Below are positions 8,016 to 17,058 of a stretch of 64,000 bases of DNA, piece after piece. The stretch comes from JBELHR01 sp049606855. GTDB lineage: Bacteria > Bacteroidota > Bacteroidia > Flavobacteriales > Flavobacteriaceae. The stretch spans positions 239,087 to 303,086 of the forward strand of contig JBMYVY010000002.1 of NCBI GenBank assembly GCA_049606855.1, given 5' to 3'. Each line of letters begins with the position of its first letter. Position 1 is the stretch's first letter. Made by a program: the position numbers and the translations under genes. The notes beneath the pieces are model-generated. The model saw only the letters and a list, made by a program, of their open reading frames with translations, was not told the origin of the DNA and did not search any database.

Positions 8016-8214
8016 TTTCCATAGCCTTCAGCCGCTTGATCAGTGAATACATTGACAAAACAAAACCAATTAAAACCATTATAATCGTTAATGTCTTGTC
8101 AGTATTAAATTTTCCATCCAGCCATTTCCCAAGCAATGAGAACAACCATATAGTGACACCGAACTGAATACCAACTCCACTGAGTCGGATAAACTTATTA
8201 AGCGGTTTTTTCAA
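8008..8214 (-). CDS. AtpZ/AtpI family protein
   Basis: 68 residues with two membrane helices and the pattern GVGIQFGVTI...LLGKWLDGKF...GFVLSMYSLI seen in AtpZ/AtpI proteins. These assist ATP synthase assembly or divalent cation supply in other bacteria. It overlaps bactofilin upstream by 17 nt and the small membrane gene downstream by 8 nt, so it is firmly part of one operon. Confidence 0.85.
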   Translation of the reverse strand: MKKPLNKFIRLSGVGIQFGVTIWLFSLLGKWLDGKFNTDKTLTIIMVLIGFVLSMYSLIKRLKAMENE

Positions 8215-8590
8215 TCTGCTTTTTGTTTAACTCTTTAACAGAATTTTTCATACTGCAAGTTCCGTTAAGTGACGCTCCTGGTTCTACAGATAATTTTCCT
8301 ATTACTGTATCTCCTGAAACTTGAGCAGTCGCACTTAAGCTCAAAGTATCTGAGACTTTAAGGTTTCCTTCAAAAACTCCTTCAATATCTGCATTTGTAC
8401 AAGTGATACTTCCTTTCACTTCTCCTTGTTTTCCGATTACAACACGACCTTGTGTTTGAACATCGCCTTCTACTCTTCCATCTATTCTGAAATCTCCATC
8501 AGATTCGATATTTCCTACAATCTTTGTGTTCGCTGCTATCACGTTTCTTTGTGCCTCCGTCATAGGAGTTCCTTTTTTTTCATTAAACAT
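8198..8590 (-). CDS. Bactofilin family polymer-forming cytoskeletal protein
   Basis: 130 residues. The middle (about 20-115) is a beta-helix of short repeating strands (DGDFRIDGRVEGDV, GEVKGSITCTNADIEG), the bactofilin fold, flanked by short polar tails. Bactofilins polymerise without nucleotide and position envelope machinery. It starts 2 nt after the sprE stop and overlaps the atpZ-like gene by 17 nt. Confidence 0.92.
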   Translation of the reverse strand: MFNEKKGTPMTEAQRNVIAANTKIVGNIESDGDFRIDGRVEGDVQTQGRVVIGKQGEVKGSITCTNADIEGVFEGNLKVSDTLSLSATAQVSGDTVIGKLSVEPGASLNGTCSMKNSVKELNKKQIEKTA

Positions 8591-8592
8591 AA

Positions 8593-10653
8593 TTAAGGGG
8601 TAATTTTAAGTTTTGTTATCAGTTGATTTAAATACTCCGCTTCTTTCGAATTTGGATAAGTTTCAATGAGTTTTTGCATGCTGATTATTCCTTCTTCATC
8701 ACCAAACATTTTCCACACACTTAAGCTCCGTAAAAGTTCAAATTTAAGAATAATTTGCTTATCATCAATTTTTTCGAGATTCTCTTCAACATATACTATG
8801 AGTTCATCATAACAACCTTGCTCAAATTCCAAGTACCATTTTTGGTAGACCTCTTGATCAGTTAATACAGAAGAATCTTCAATTGCAACACCTTGTATTG
8901 ACAACGTATAGGGGTGATCAGGGTAATTATTAATTAATCTCTCAGCGTGAACTTGTTGGTCTTTTTCATTACCTAAAGCCTCGTGAATTTGATATAAATA
9001 ATACGTTACTTCAACGGGGTTTTTGTCTGCTAATCTTTCTAATCTACTCAAAGCCACTTCGGGTTGATTATACACTTCAAAATACTGAAGCGCTGATACG
9101 TACAATGCTTCTTGTAGAACTAGATTTAAAGAGTCTCTGTGAATTTGTTCATCAAGAAGTTCCGCTTGCATTTGTGCAGCTCTTAAATTCGCATCGAGAT
9201 CCTCATTATCTTCATTGTTTGATCGGATTCTAGAACTGGACTTTTGAAATTTCCAATCATCCTCATTAATAATATTTCCCCACGTTTGTTCAAATTGCTT
9301 TTGCCCTGCAGCGACTACTTGAGGGTTATCAAAATACCAAGCGGATTGTTTTCCGCCTACTGAATTCTGAGTTTTTGAACGCTGCTTACCCTGTTTTTTT
9401 GCTTCAGCAACAAAATAAGCATAGCGCTGATCATCGTTCATAGACCACAAATTCATAATACTATCCGAACGGTGAATTTCCTCTTCAAGAACAATCAGTT
9501 CTTCTAAATTTTCTCTTTTCCTGTTCAAACGAAGTAAATACAGAGTATTATACGATTCAAAATTCGACAAGATCGAATCAAAATATTTACCCGCTAGTAA
9601 CATTTCACCTTTTTTAAACGAATCATCTCCTAAAGCACTTAAGGCCCTTTGCTGAAGATAAAAATCAGAAGATGGATGAGATTTGGACCTGGTATAAAAT
9701 TCAGCTGAGTCCAATAATATTCCTTTCGCAAAATATAAACGTGCAAACTCATTATTGTAATACTGATCTTTTAACAGGGCATTTACCCGTTCTAAGTAAT
9801 TAGCTGTTGATACTGTATCACGTATAAAACGGCTCATGGTAAGTAGTGAAAGTGATTGGTATTTTTTTGGCGTCTTTCTTCCAAAAGCAAGGGTTTCAAG
9901 CTCTGATTGGGCTATTTGTAGGGAATCCTGCTCTATTAATAACTGCGCTCGTAAAAAGCGGTTTCTGGCCGCTTGGGTGGGATCACCCCCAGCTTCAAAA
10001 GCAAGTTTTAGATGTTTTTTCAAGGGTTCTATACTATCATAAGATTCGTATCCTAGAGCCAAGGCAGTATGTCCTTCAGCTAAGATGCCGTCCTTCAAAT
10101 CATCTTCCTTTACTAAGCGCTTCATTCTTCTGATGGCCTGAGCCTCATTCTCTAAACGGATACTGGATTTGGCCCTCCAAATACGCATTTCATCAATTAA
10201 ACTGGCAATAGGGTTATTTCGAATCGCATAATCAAAAGACTCTTGTGCCGGAACCATTCTTCCGTCGTAATACCTTGCCTTCCCAAGAAGTAAATAAGCT
10301 TCATCCATTTTAGCGTTTTGTTCCACTCCGTAGTCTTGGATAGAATGCTTCTGAACTGCTTTAACAGCCTTTTCCTCAGCTTTGAAAAAAGAAGCTTCAG
10401 CAGCTTTAGTCAAGCTGTTTTTTTCCTTTAAAGAATCTTGAATTAAAATTGGCTCAACCTTGAGGCGCACGAACACATCTTCTTCATAACCATCGTTAAG
10501 TTGATTGATTCCGTCTTCTAATGCCAGCTCACCATTGTAAAGCACGTTGTATTTTGCGGTAAATTCGTGCCAGTTTCTGGAAACGAACGTATTTTTCCTT
10601 CCGCAGGAAGAAATCACAACAAAAGTGAGAAGAAATAGGATGTGTTTTTTCAT
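8593..10653 (-). CDS. sprE: SprE/PorW-like TPR lipoprotein of type IX secretion and gliding
   Basis: 686 residues. It begins with a lipoprotein signal ending at the Cys in VISSCG (about residue 17). The next segment, HEFTAKYNVLYNGELALEDG, matches the start of Flavobacterium SprE and Porphyromonas PorW. TPR-like helices follow to the end, with a low-complexity Ser/Asn/Asp stretch near 430-490. SprE/PorW couples the type IX motor to the outer-membrane translocon. The protein looks shorter than the roughly 870 residues I recall for F. johnsoniae SprE. No C-terminal type IX sorting domain was noticed among the exported proteins in this window. Confidence 0.82.
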   Translation of the reverse strand: MKKHILFLLTFVVISSCGRKNTFVSRNWHEFTAKYNVLYNGELALEDGINQLNDGYEEDVFVRLKVEPILIQDSLKEKNSLTKAAEASFFKAEEKAVKAVQKHSIQDYGVEQNAKMDEAYLLLGKARYYDGRMVPAQESFDYAIRNNPIASLIDEMRIWRAKSSIRLENEAQAIRRMKRLVKEDDLKDGILAEGHTALALGYESYDSIEPLKKHLKLAFEAGGDPTQAARNRFLRAQLLIEQDSLQIAQSELETLAFGRKTPKKYQSLSLLTMSRFIRDTVSTANYLERVNALLKDQYYNNEFARLYFAKGILLDSAEFYTRSKSHPSSDFYLQQRALSALGDDSFKKGEMLLAGKYFDSILSNFESYNTLYLLRLNRKRENLEELIVLEEEIHRSDSIMNLWSMNDDQRYAYFVAEAKKQGKQRSKTQNSVGGKQSAWYFDNPQVVAAGQKQFEQTWGNIINEDDWKFQKSSSRIRSNNEDNEDLDANLRAAQMQAELLDEQIHRDSLNLVLQEALYVSALQYFEVYNQPEVALSRLERLADKNPVEVTYYLYQIHEALGNEKDQQVHAERLINNYPDHPYTLSIQGVAIEDSSVLTDQEVYQKWYLEFEQGCYDELIVYVEENLEKIDDKQIILKFELLRSLSVWKMFGDEEGIISMQKLIETYPNSKEAEYLNQLITKLKITP

Positions 10654-10670
10654 TTTACCTTAGTAAAACT

Positions 10671-10678
10671 CAAAAGTA
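10671..10678 (-). promoter_or_regulatory. -7 box upstream of sprE
   Basis: TACTTTTG on the minus strand, 18 nt before the sprE ATG, matching TAnnTTTG. No convincing TTTG was seen at the proper distance upstream; sprE may also be read from the NMO promoter because no terminator separates them. Confidence 0.45.
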
Positions 10679-10684
10679 GTAAAT

Positions 10685-11632
10685 CTATTGTAGGAAACGA
10701 TCTAAAATTTTAGAAACCGGCTCAATATCATGCGTAGTTTCTATACTTGGACCTGCAACCCAAACAGTCTTATAAGTAGCTGAAGTTGCTGCTTTAGTAA
10801 CTTGAGACATCCCTACAGAGAATCGCCACATTTTTACCCATTTTTTGAGTTGTTTGTTTTTGTTCAAAAAGGATTCTAACCAAGTTTGCTTGGTTCCAAT
10901 TTTTTCAACATAAGGTGTATTTATTACTGTGCAGGGGGTACCCGAAATCTTTTCGGTCATCACAATATCCTTGGCGCCATAGTCTACACAAGCTTGCTTG
11001 TATTCCTCTGATACTGGGGCTTCTTTTGATGCTATAAATGGACTCCCTACCGAAACTCCTACTGCACCGTATTCAAGCATTTTATCAACATCTTTTTTAC
11101 TAGCAACTCCTCCAGCAGATATTACTGGGATATTGAGTACCTTATTCAAGTCTTCAATTAAGGATTTAGGGTCTTGATCTCCACGATGCCCACCAGCTTG
11201 ATTATTTACTGCAATCACGCCATCAGCACCTAAATCTTCTACTTTTTTTGCATGACTTGCCCCTACAACATCACAAAATACCTTAATCCCCTTAGGTTTT
11301 GCCATCTCAATAGTATGTCTTGGAGAACCCAGAGAAGTAATAATAAAATCTACTCCTTCTTCACAACATACTGCAAGTTGATCCTTGTATTTATAGTTAC
11401 TCTTATTTACAATCAAGTTAATACCAAAAGCACCTCCTTGAACTTTTTCTTCCTTGAGCAAACATATCGCTTGGCGCAATTCATCCAGCGTTCTATAATT
11501 GAGTGCTGGAATACATGCAGCAATTCCACGTCGCATTCCAGCAATTGTCATTTCAGTATTCGACACCAAAAACATGGGTGCCATAATAAAGGGATGATTA
11601 ATTTTTAAAAGTTCAGTAAGTGCTGTCTGCAT
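10685..11632 (-). CDS. Nitronate monooxygenase (2-nitropropane dioxygenase family)
   Basis: 315 residues from the ATG at 11632. A TIM-barrel FMN protein with PFIMAPMFLVS at the N-terminus, the catalytic-His region NNQAGGHRGDQ and the phosphate-binding part GGVASKKDVDKML...GSPF. The family oxidises alkyl nitronates such as propionate-3-nitronate; many members have unknown substrates. A start at 11677 is also open, but the promoter at 11647-11678 would lie inside it, so the downstream ATG is chosen. Confidence 0.88.
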   Translation of the reverse strand: MQTALTELLKINHPFIMAPMFLVSNTEMTIAGMRRGIAACIPALNYRTLDELRQAICLLKEEKVQGGAFGINLIVNKSNYKYKDQLAVCCEEGVDFIITSLGSPRHTIEMAKPKGIKVFCDVVGASHAKKVEDLGADGVIAVNNQAGGHRGDQDPKSLIEDLNKVLNIPVISAGGVASKKDVDKMLEYGAVGVSVGSPFIASKEAPVSEEYKQACVDYGAKDIVMTEKISGTPCTVINTPYVEKIGTKQTWLESFLNKNKQLKKWVKMWRFSVGMSQVTKAATSATYKTVWVAGPSIETTHDIEPVSKILDRFLQ

Positions 11633-11646
11633 GATAATGTTTTTCT

Positions 11647-11678
11647 CAAATATACATTTATTATGCATGCATAGCAAA
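11647..11678 (-). promoter_or_regulatory. Promoter of the nitronate monooxygenase gene
   Basis: On the minus strand TTTG (11675-11678), a 20-nt spacer and TATATTTG (11647-11654): a near-perfect Bacteroidota sigma-A-type promoter, 15 nt before the ATG. The spacer contains the perfect 12-bp palindrome TATGCATGCATA (11662-11673), a likely operator. Confidence 0.75.
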
Positions 11679-11682
11679 TAAA

Positions 11683-12387
11683 TTAAACCAGCTGTTCTTT
11701 AAAATAATTATTTAAGTCAGCTAAAGTATCGTCAGAAGTAATAATATCCTTAATCACTTGGCCTTTTTCTAAAACGACAATCCTTTCACACACCTCAGTT
11801 ACATGAGTTAAATCATGAGAAGAAACCAAAAGTGTAATTCCTTTTTTCTGTGACAATTCCTTTAAAAGTTCTTTAAGGCGAAATTGAGTAGTTGGGTCCA
11901 AATTCGCAAAGGGCTCATCCAGCACCACAATCTCTGGTTCTCCCATCAAGGCAGCAGCAATACCAACCTTCTTTTGATTCCCCTTTGAAAGATCTCTTAA
12001 GAATTTTTTTACCCCAATGATTTCATCGTTAAACAAGGAATTGAATTGACTTAAATGATCATTCATATCCGCCTTGTTCATTCCTCTTAAATCTGCGACA
12101 AAACTGAAATATTCATCAGGAGTCAAATACCCAATCAAAAAAGATTCATCGATATAAGAACCTGTATAATTTTTCCAATCTTCAGAGGAATTAACAGGAA
12201 TACCCTTCGAATCCACTGAACCTGTGGTAGGCTTGATAAGGTCTAGTAAACAATTAAAGAATGTCGTTTTCCCAGCACCATTATTCCCTACTAATCCAAA
12301 AGATTCACCTTTTGGTATATTGAGGTCTGCTACATTTAAAACTTCTATTCCTTTATATTTTTTGGTTAAATTTTGAGCGTGTATCAT
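11683..12387 (-). CDS. ABC transporter ATP-binding protein
   Basis: 234 residues with a complete ATPase: Walker A GNNGAGKTT (34-42), signature LSKGN (133-137), Walker B IVVLDEP (153-159) and switch His 191. It pairs with the membrane protein encoded just upstream, whose stop overlaps this start by 4 nt. Together they should form an ABC-2-like exporter in the inner membrane; cargo unknown. Confidence 0.93.
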   Translation of the reverse strand: MIHAQNLTKKYKGIEVLNVADLNIPKGESFGLVGNNGAGKTTFFNCLLDLIKPTTGSVDSKGIPVNSSEDWKNYTGSYIDESFLIGYLTPDEYFSFVADLRGMNKADMNDHLSQFNSLFNDEIIGVKKFLRDLSKGNQKKVGIAAALMGEPEIVVLDEPFANLDPTTQFRLKELLKELSQKKGITLLVSSHDLTHVTEVCERIVVLEKGQVIKDIITSDDTLADLNNYFKEQLV

Positions 12388-13844
12388 GAGTTAAAAGCTT
12401 GTATCGTTTGGTATTTTCTTTTAATGTATAATTTGGTGATTTTGTTCAATAAATAGGGCTTGAGTATCATTCCTAAAACTCCCATTCCGGCTAAAACAAT
12501 CAATCCAACCTCGTAGGAGAATAAGTAATCTAGCAGAGCTAAAAGACCTGCAGGTAATCCTAAAAGAGGAATGATCATCAGAAATTGATTGGCACTACTT
12601 CCTTGCATATTTCCAACAGCTGGCCCATCGAGATCTATTCCTTTTTTATTAAAGGCTCCAGCCCACAACAAAAATTGATTATTTACTCCAATATTATAGA
12701 TCGCTCCAATGACAATTAAACTATAGATTTTCCAACCCATAAAAGCATAAAAACTCGCAAGAATAAACATCACGATATTTACTGTAACCATTAAAATATA
12801 CTTAGAGTTTAAATAATCCTTGTACGAGGTTCTTTGAGTCATTAATACATTGTAGTATTTAGCATCCCAAGCCGGAATGAATTGCCCAAAGTTTATCGCA
12901 AAACCTCCCGTAGTAAAAATAGCGGCGAACATCAGCATAAATGGCATTTCAAGATAAATTTCTTGAGTAAAAAAGATCAATCCATAGAACACAAATAAGA
13001 AACTCATCAAAAACGTCATACGAGGCCGTTTGTTTCTCCAAATCATTCGAATATCGTTCTTCATAAATGGAGCCGCAGACCCCAATCTGTTTACAAAATT
13101 TAAATTTGAGGTTTTACCAACAACCTTCTTTGTTTTCAATCCTGTATCTAAATACAGTGAATTCCAAACCACCTTTCTCGAAAAAGAATAAAGTAATACT
13201 ACAATCAACCAAGGCAGGATTGCCGACCATGGATGGGTTGAGAATTGAATAAACAATTCCCCCCAATAGCTGTCTAATTCATAGAAGCCAAAATATCTAT
13301 TAATGGAGAAAACGGCCAAAACAAATAAAATGATTCCGAAGAAAAAATTGTTTTTCTCTGCTAAAAAATTGGTGAAGTTATTTATAAAACTAAATGCCCA
13401 AATTCCTAAAACCCAAGTAATAGTTCCAAGGGTATCTCCGCCGTTCATAATTACAAAAACACTAAAAGGGATCCAGAAAAACAGAGCCACTACATTAAAG
13501 AAGCTTATGATTGACTTGTTTAATACATAGGTAACAATTCGAGATTTGGAAATATTGAGCAGTAAAAATGATTTAATATCTACTACAGGGATTTTTTGTA
13601 GGAAATATCTAAACACGAGATCCCCCATAATCACATAAGGCAAAAAATTGTTTATGCTGATAAAAGGAGACACATCTGGATTAGCTTTTTCCATTAATGG
13701 ATATACAATCAATCCAAGCGCCAAAAGGCTGACAAGCATGTATACACCAAGGAATCCTAATAAAATGTTCGACAAAAGGCTTTTCTTCCAGTAGGGGGAG
13801 CGCCAGAATTTTTTCCACCCTAGGTTTATAAAGTTGATTTTCAT
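12384..13844 (-). CDS. DUF5687-like ABC transporter membrane subunit
   Basis: 486 residues with about 10-12 hydrophobic helices and a conserved cytosolic segment with KNDIRMIWRNKRPR in the middle. The layout and coupling to an ABC ATPase fit the Bacteroidota DUF5687 permeases. The 5' leader on the minus strand carries CTAACCAA (13850-13857) a few bases before the ATG, complementary to the TTGGTTAG words of the small RNA array at 2005-2479. Confidence 0.82.
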   Translation of the reverse strand: MKINFINLGWKKFWRSPYWKKSLLSNILLGFLGVYMLVSLLALGLIVYPLMEKANPDVSPFISINNFLPYVIMGDLVFRYFLQKIPVVDIKSFLLLNISKSRIVTYVLNKSIISFFNVVALFFWIPFSVFVIMNGGDTLGTITWVLGIWAFSFINNFTNFLAEKNNFFFGIILFVLAVFSINRYFGFYELDSYWGELFIQFSTHPWSAILPWLIVVLLYSFSRKVVWNSLYLDTGLKTKKVVGKTSNLNFVNRLGSAAPFMKNDIRMIWRNKRPRMTFLMSFLFVFYGLIFFTQEIYLEMPFMLMFAAIFTTGGFAINFGQFIPAWDAKYYNVLMTQRTSYKDYLNSKYILMVTVNIVMFILASFYAFMGWKIYSLIVIGAIYNIGVNNQFLLWAGAFNKKGIDLDGPAVGNMQGSSANQFLMIIPLLGLPAGLLALLDYLFSYEVGLIVLAGMGVLGMILKPYLLNKITKLYIKRKYQTIQAFNS

Positions 13845-13890
13845 AGTACTTGGTTAGTCAAAACAAAATTACAAAAGTTACAATTACCAT

Positions 13891-13910
13891 TGGTCGAATT
13901 TTTTCGACCA
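13891..13910. promoter_or_regulatory. Inverted repeat upstream of the ABC exporter operon
   Basis: TGGTCGAA (13891-13898) and TTCGACCA (13903-13910) form an 8-bp inverted repeat with a 4-nt centre; a third half-site-like TTCGTCGAA follows. It lies about 50 bp upstream of the DUF5687 gene in a 237-bp gap. It could be an operator; the weak T tract argues against a terminator. Confidence 0.4.
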
Positions 13911-14081
13911 TTCGTCGAAACTTTTTGAAAGCAACCAATTCACCGACGTATTTTTGAAGTAACAATAGGGTAGGAAAGTTCAATCGCAGAACAAAATTTC
14001 TCAAGACTTTATTTCAATAAGCGGTTTTTGGTTTGGTGGCTAATGTTTATTGAATGTGGCGATTGGACTTTTCCTTTTTGT

Positions 14082-14750
14082 TTAAATAGGTTCCAACAAT
14101 AGTCTCGAACTTACTTCTCTCGAGATATGGATCGATTTAATAGATCCTTCTTCATTTGTAAATTCAATTTTCATCGTTTGATCAAAATCCTCTATATGTA
14201 GAATTTTAATCAACAATCCCAATTGAATGTCTTTTGAATTCAGGTACATCAAAAACTCCGTTGAACTATTTCTCAAACCCCTCAAGACCCCTTGATCATT
14301 AGGTTTAAGTTCGCCAAGTTTTTTGAATGTGTTTTTTTGGAGCTGACCATCTTTATCAGGAATTGGAGATCCATGCGGGTCATGTGTAGGAAAACCTAAT
14401 AATTCATCCATACGATCAAACAGTTTTGAGTCACTGATATGTTCTAATTCTTCAGCAATATCATGAACTTCTTCCCATCCAAACCCCATCATTTTCTCTA
14501 AATACATTTCAGATAAACGATGCTTTCTTACAATTGCTGCCGCTTCTTTTCTGCCAGACTCCGTAAGCTCTAATGGTTGATACTTTGTATAACTTACCCA
14601 TCCACGATTTTCCATTTTCTTAACCATAGCATTTATGGTCGGAATACTGACTTCTAGTTGCTTACTCAATGCGGTTAAACTGATGGCTTGACCACGATCT
14701 TCAAGAGCGAACATGGCCTTTAAATAATTCTCATGGGTAATAGTCGGCAT
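14082..14750 (-). CDS. DtxR/MntR family metal-dependent repressor
   Basis: 222 residues. The N-terminal winged helix (about 7-65, with TALSKQLEVSIPTINAMVKK) is followed by the metal-binding and dimerisation region (RKHRLSEMYL, EEVHDIAEELEHISD) and a C-terminal SH3-like part. The family represses metal uptake genes when Mn(II) or Fe(II) is bound. It is divergent from the TonB receptor, with a perfect palindrome between them, which predicts control of both. Confidence 0.9.
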   Translation of the reverse strand: MPTITHENYLKAMFALEDRGQAISLTALSKQLEVSIPTINAMVKKMENRGWVSYTKYQPLELTESGRKEAAAIVRKHRLSEMYLEKMMGFGWEEVHDIAEELEHISDSKLFDRMDELLGFPTHDPHGSPIPDKDGQLQKNTFKKLGELKPNDQGVLRGLRNSSTEFLMYLNSKDIQLGLLIKILHIEDFDQTMKIEFTNEEGSIKSIHISREVSSRLLLEPI

Positions 14751-14763
14751 GAATATTTTTTTA

Positions 14764-14771
14764 CAAATATA
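14764..14771 (-). promoter_or_regulatory. -7 box of the DtxR/MntR gene
   Basis: TATATTTG on the minus strand, 13 nt before the repressor ATG. The palindrome at 14783-14798 would cover its -33 region, so the repressor probably regulates itself. Confidence 0.6.
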
Positions 14772-14780
14772 AAAAACATA

Positions 14781-14811
14781 TTGTTAGACTAGTCTAACTT
14801 TTATACTTTTA
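14781..14811 (+). promoter_or_regulatory. Promoter of the metal-regulated TonB receptor operon
   Basis: TTG (14781-14783), a 20-nt spacer and TACTTTTA (14804-14811), one mismatch from TAnnTTTG. The 16-bp palindrome fills most of the spacer, an ideal position for repression. Confidence 0.6.
14783..14798. promoter_or_regulatory. DtxR/MntR-type operator
   Basis: GTTAGACTAGTCTAAC, a perfect 16-bp palindrome centred between the divergent repressor and receptor genes. Size and TTAG..CTAA arms resemble known MntR/DtxR boxes. Confidence 0.75.
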
Positions 14812-14831
14812 CATCACTAAAAAACAATGAA

Positions 14832-17054
14832 TTGACCAAAATACTCACTTATATCATTTTATTGATCCCTCTAGGACTTCTAGCCCAAAGTAATATTTCG
14901 GGCAGAATCACTGACGTGAGAGGTCAAGGACTCCCATATGCTACAATTGTTTTAGATTCTGGAAAGCATGGAGTCAGCACCGACGCAGAGGGCTATTTTG
15001 AACTGCAGAGCCCTGAAAAACAAGCAGTATTGAGTATTTTTTTTATGGGGTTTGAATCTCAAAAAATTAAACTTAAACAAGGAGTTTCATGGACGAACCT
15101 GAATATCGTCATGCAAGAACTACCCAACACGATGGATGAAGTAGTTGTTTCTGGAACCTTAAAACCCGTCTCCAAACTTGAAAGCCCCGTTCCAGTAGAA
15201 GTATATAGCCCCGCTTTTTTTCAAAAGAATCCTACAACAAATGTTTATGAAGCCTTGCAAAACGTCAACGGGGTACGTCCTCAATTAAATTGCCAAGTTT
15301 GTAATACCGGTGATATACATATAAATGGTCTAGAAGGCCCATATACAATGGTATTAATTGATGGAATGCCTATTGTATCAAGTCTCGCAACAGTTTACGG
15401 ACTATCGGGAATCCCCAACAGCTTGATTGACCGTATGGAAGTGGTTAAAGGACCTGCCTCCACATTATACGGCTCTGAAGCAATCGGGGGATTAATCAAC
15501 ATCATCACCACTAACCCTCTAACTGCGCCAAAATTCTCCATCGACCTGATGTCAACAACTTGGCAAGAATACAATGTTGACTTAGGTTATCACGCCAAAG
15601 TTTCTGACAAAATTGATTTATTAACAGGAATAAACTATTTTAATTACAACAACCCTCAAGATAATAATCTTGATAATTTCACAGACTTAGCGATTCAAGA
15701 ACGCCTATCTGTTTTCCAAAAAATCAACATCTCCGAGAACATTAATTTAGCAGCTCGTTTCTACAATGAAAATCGCTGGGGAGGTGAGATGCAGTGGACC
15801 CCTGAATATAAAGGTTCTGATGAAATTTATGGCGAAACAATTGAAACTACAAGATGGGAGCTTATGGGATCTTACAGTTTCTTGGACAAATTCATGTTGT
15901 CGCTCAGTGCAAATTCTCATCATCAGGATTCAGCCTATGGTGATATGCTCTATATAGCTGATCAAGATATTGTATTTGGGCAATTAACTTATGTCAGTGG
16001 TGATTGGTTGTTAGGGACAGCAACGCGTTATAATTATTACGACGATAATACTCCGGCTACACCAGATGCTGACAGTTATCTATTGCCAGGGATTTTTGCA
16101 GAAAATACACATCAATTCAATGATAAAAACGAAGTGTTAGTTGGATTGAGATATGATTATCACAAGGATCACAAAGGTATTTTTACCCCAAGAATAGCTT
16201 ATAAGTACAAATTTGATGAGCAACAAGTGTTAAGGCTAAATCTCGGTACAGGATTCCGTGTAGTCAATTTGTTTACGGAAGATCACGCAGCACTTACAGG
16301 AGCACGGGAAGTAATTATTCAGGAGGATTTAAAGCCCGAAAGGTCCTATAATGCAAATTTCAATTATGTCAAAAGATTCAATTTCGTAAATGGTGGATTC
16401 ATAAGCGTGGATGCTTCCATTTGGTTTACCTATTTCACTAACCTAATCCTACCGGATTACGATAGTAATCCCAATGAAATTATTTATAGCAACCTGGACG
16501 GGCATGCACAATCGATGGGAAGTAGTCTTCAACTCGATTTTAATAATGCACGAGGGCTCTCAGGTCAGATTGGTGCCACATTGATGGATGTTTCTACTTA
16601 TGAAGATGGAATCAAATCAAGACAAGTACTAACCGAACAATTTTCAGCGACCTGGGGATTGAGTTACCGCTTTTTCGGCAATCTATTTTCTGCGGATTAC
16701 ACAGGAAACCTCTACGGCCCAATGTTATTGCCAACACTTGGTCCTTTAGACCCAAGACCCGATACATCTCCATGGTGGAGCATTCAGAATATTCAAGTCA
16801 CTTATGAAACTGGTAACTTCGAAATCTATACAGGTATAAAAAACTTGTTGAACTGGACTCCATGGAAGAATGCAGATTATCCAATTATTGCAAGGTCATT
16901 TGACCCCTTTGACAAAGAGGTCGTTTTTGACGATCAAGGTCAAGCAACCTCAACCCCTAACAATCCCTATGCATTGACATTCGACCCTTCCTATGTCTAT
17001 GCACCTAATCAAGGACGTAGAGCTTTTTTAGGATTGAGATATAAATTATATTAG
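14832..17054 (+). CDS. TonB-dependent outer-membrane receptor, probably metal related
   Basis: 740 residues. Signal peptide (about 1-18), carboxypeptidase-like domain (22-95, SGRITDVRGQGLPYATIVL), plug domain (about 110-220, including GPYTMVLIDGMPI) and a beta-barrel ending LGLRYKLY. A CQVC pair in the plug might bind metal. The only in-frame start giving a full signal peptide is TTG at 14832; an ATG at 14827 is in another frame and reads Met-Asn-stop. Placement beside a DtxR/MntR repressor predicts uptake of Mn or Fe (or a chelate). The thioredoxin gene follows after 4 nt. Confidence 0.9.
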   Translation: MTKILTYIILLIPLGLLAQSNISGRITDVRGQGLPYATIVLDSGKHGVSTDAEGYFELQSPEKQAVLSIFFMGFESQKIKLKQGVSWTNLNIVMQELPNTMDEVVVSGTLKPVSKLESPVPVEVYSPAFFQKNPTTNVYEALQNVNGVRPQLNCQVCNTGDIHINGLEGPYTMVLIDGMPIVSSLATVYGLSGIPNSLIDRMEVVKGPASTLYGSEAIGGLINIITTNPLTAPKFSIDLMSTTWQEYNVDLGYHAKVSDKIDLLTGINYFNYNNPQDNNLDNFTDLAIQERLSVFQKINISENINLAARFYNENRWGGEMQWTPEYKGSDEIYGETIETTRWELMGSYSFLDKFMLSLSANSHHQDSAYGDMLYIADQDIVFGQLTYVSGDWLLGTATRYNYYDDNTPATPDADSYLLPGIFAENTHQFNDKNEVLVGLRYDYHKDHKGIFTPRIAYKYKFDEQQVLRLNLGTGFRVVNLFTEDHAALTGAREVIIQEDLKPERSYNANFNYVKRFNFVNGGFISVDASIWFTYFTNLILPDYDSNPNEIIYSNLDGHAQSMGSSLQLDFNNARGLSGQIGATLMDVSTYEDGIKSRQVLTEQFSATWGLSYRFFGNLFSADYTGNLYGPMLLPTLGPLDPRPDTSPWWSIQNIQVTYETGNFEIYTGIKNLLNWTPWKNADYPIIARSFDPFDKEVVFDDQGQATSTPNNPYALTFDPSYVYAPNQGRRAFLGLRYKLY

Positions 17055-17058
17055 TGCT

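Noticed and set aside
11633..11677. N-terminal extension of the nitronate monooxygenase
   Set aside because: It would translate the promoter (TTTG and TATATTTG) and does not match the family start.
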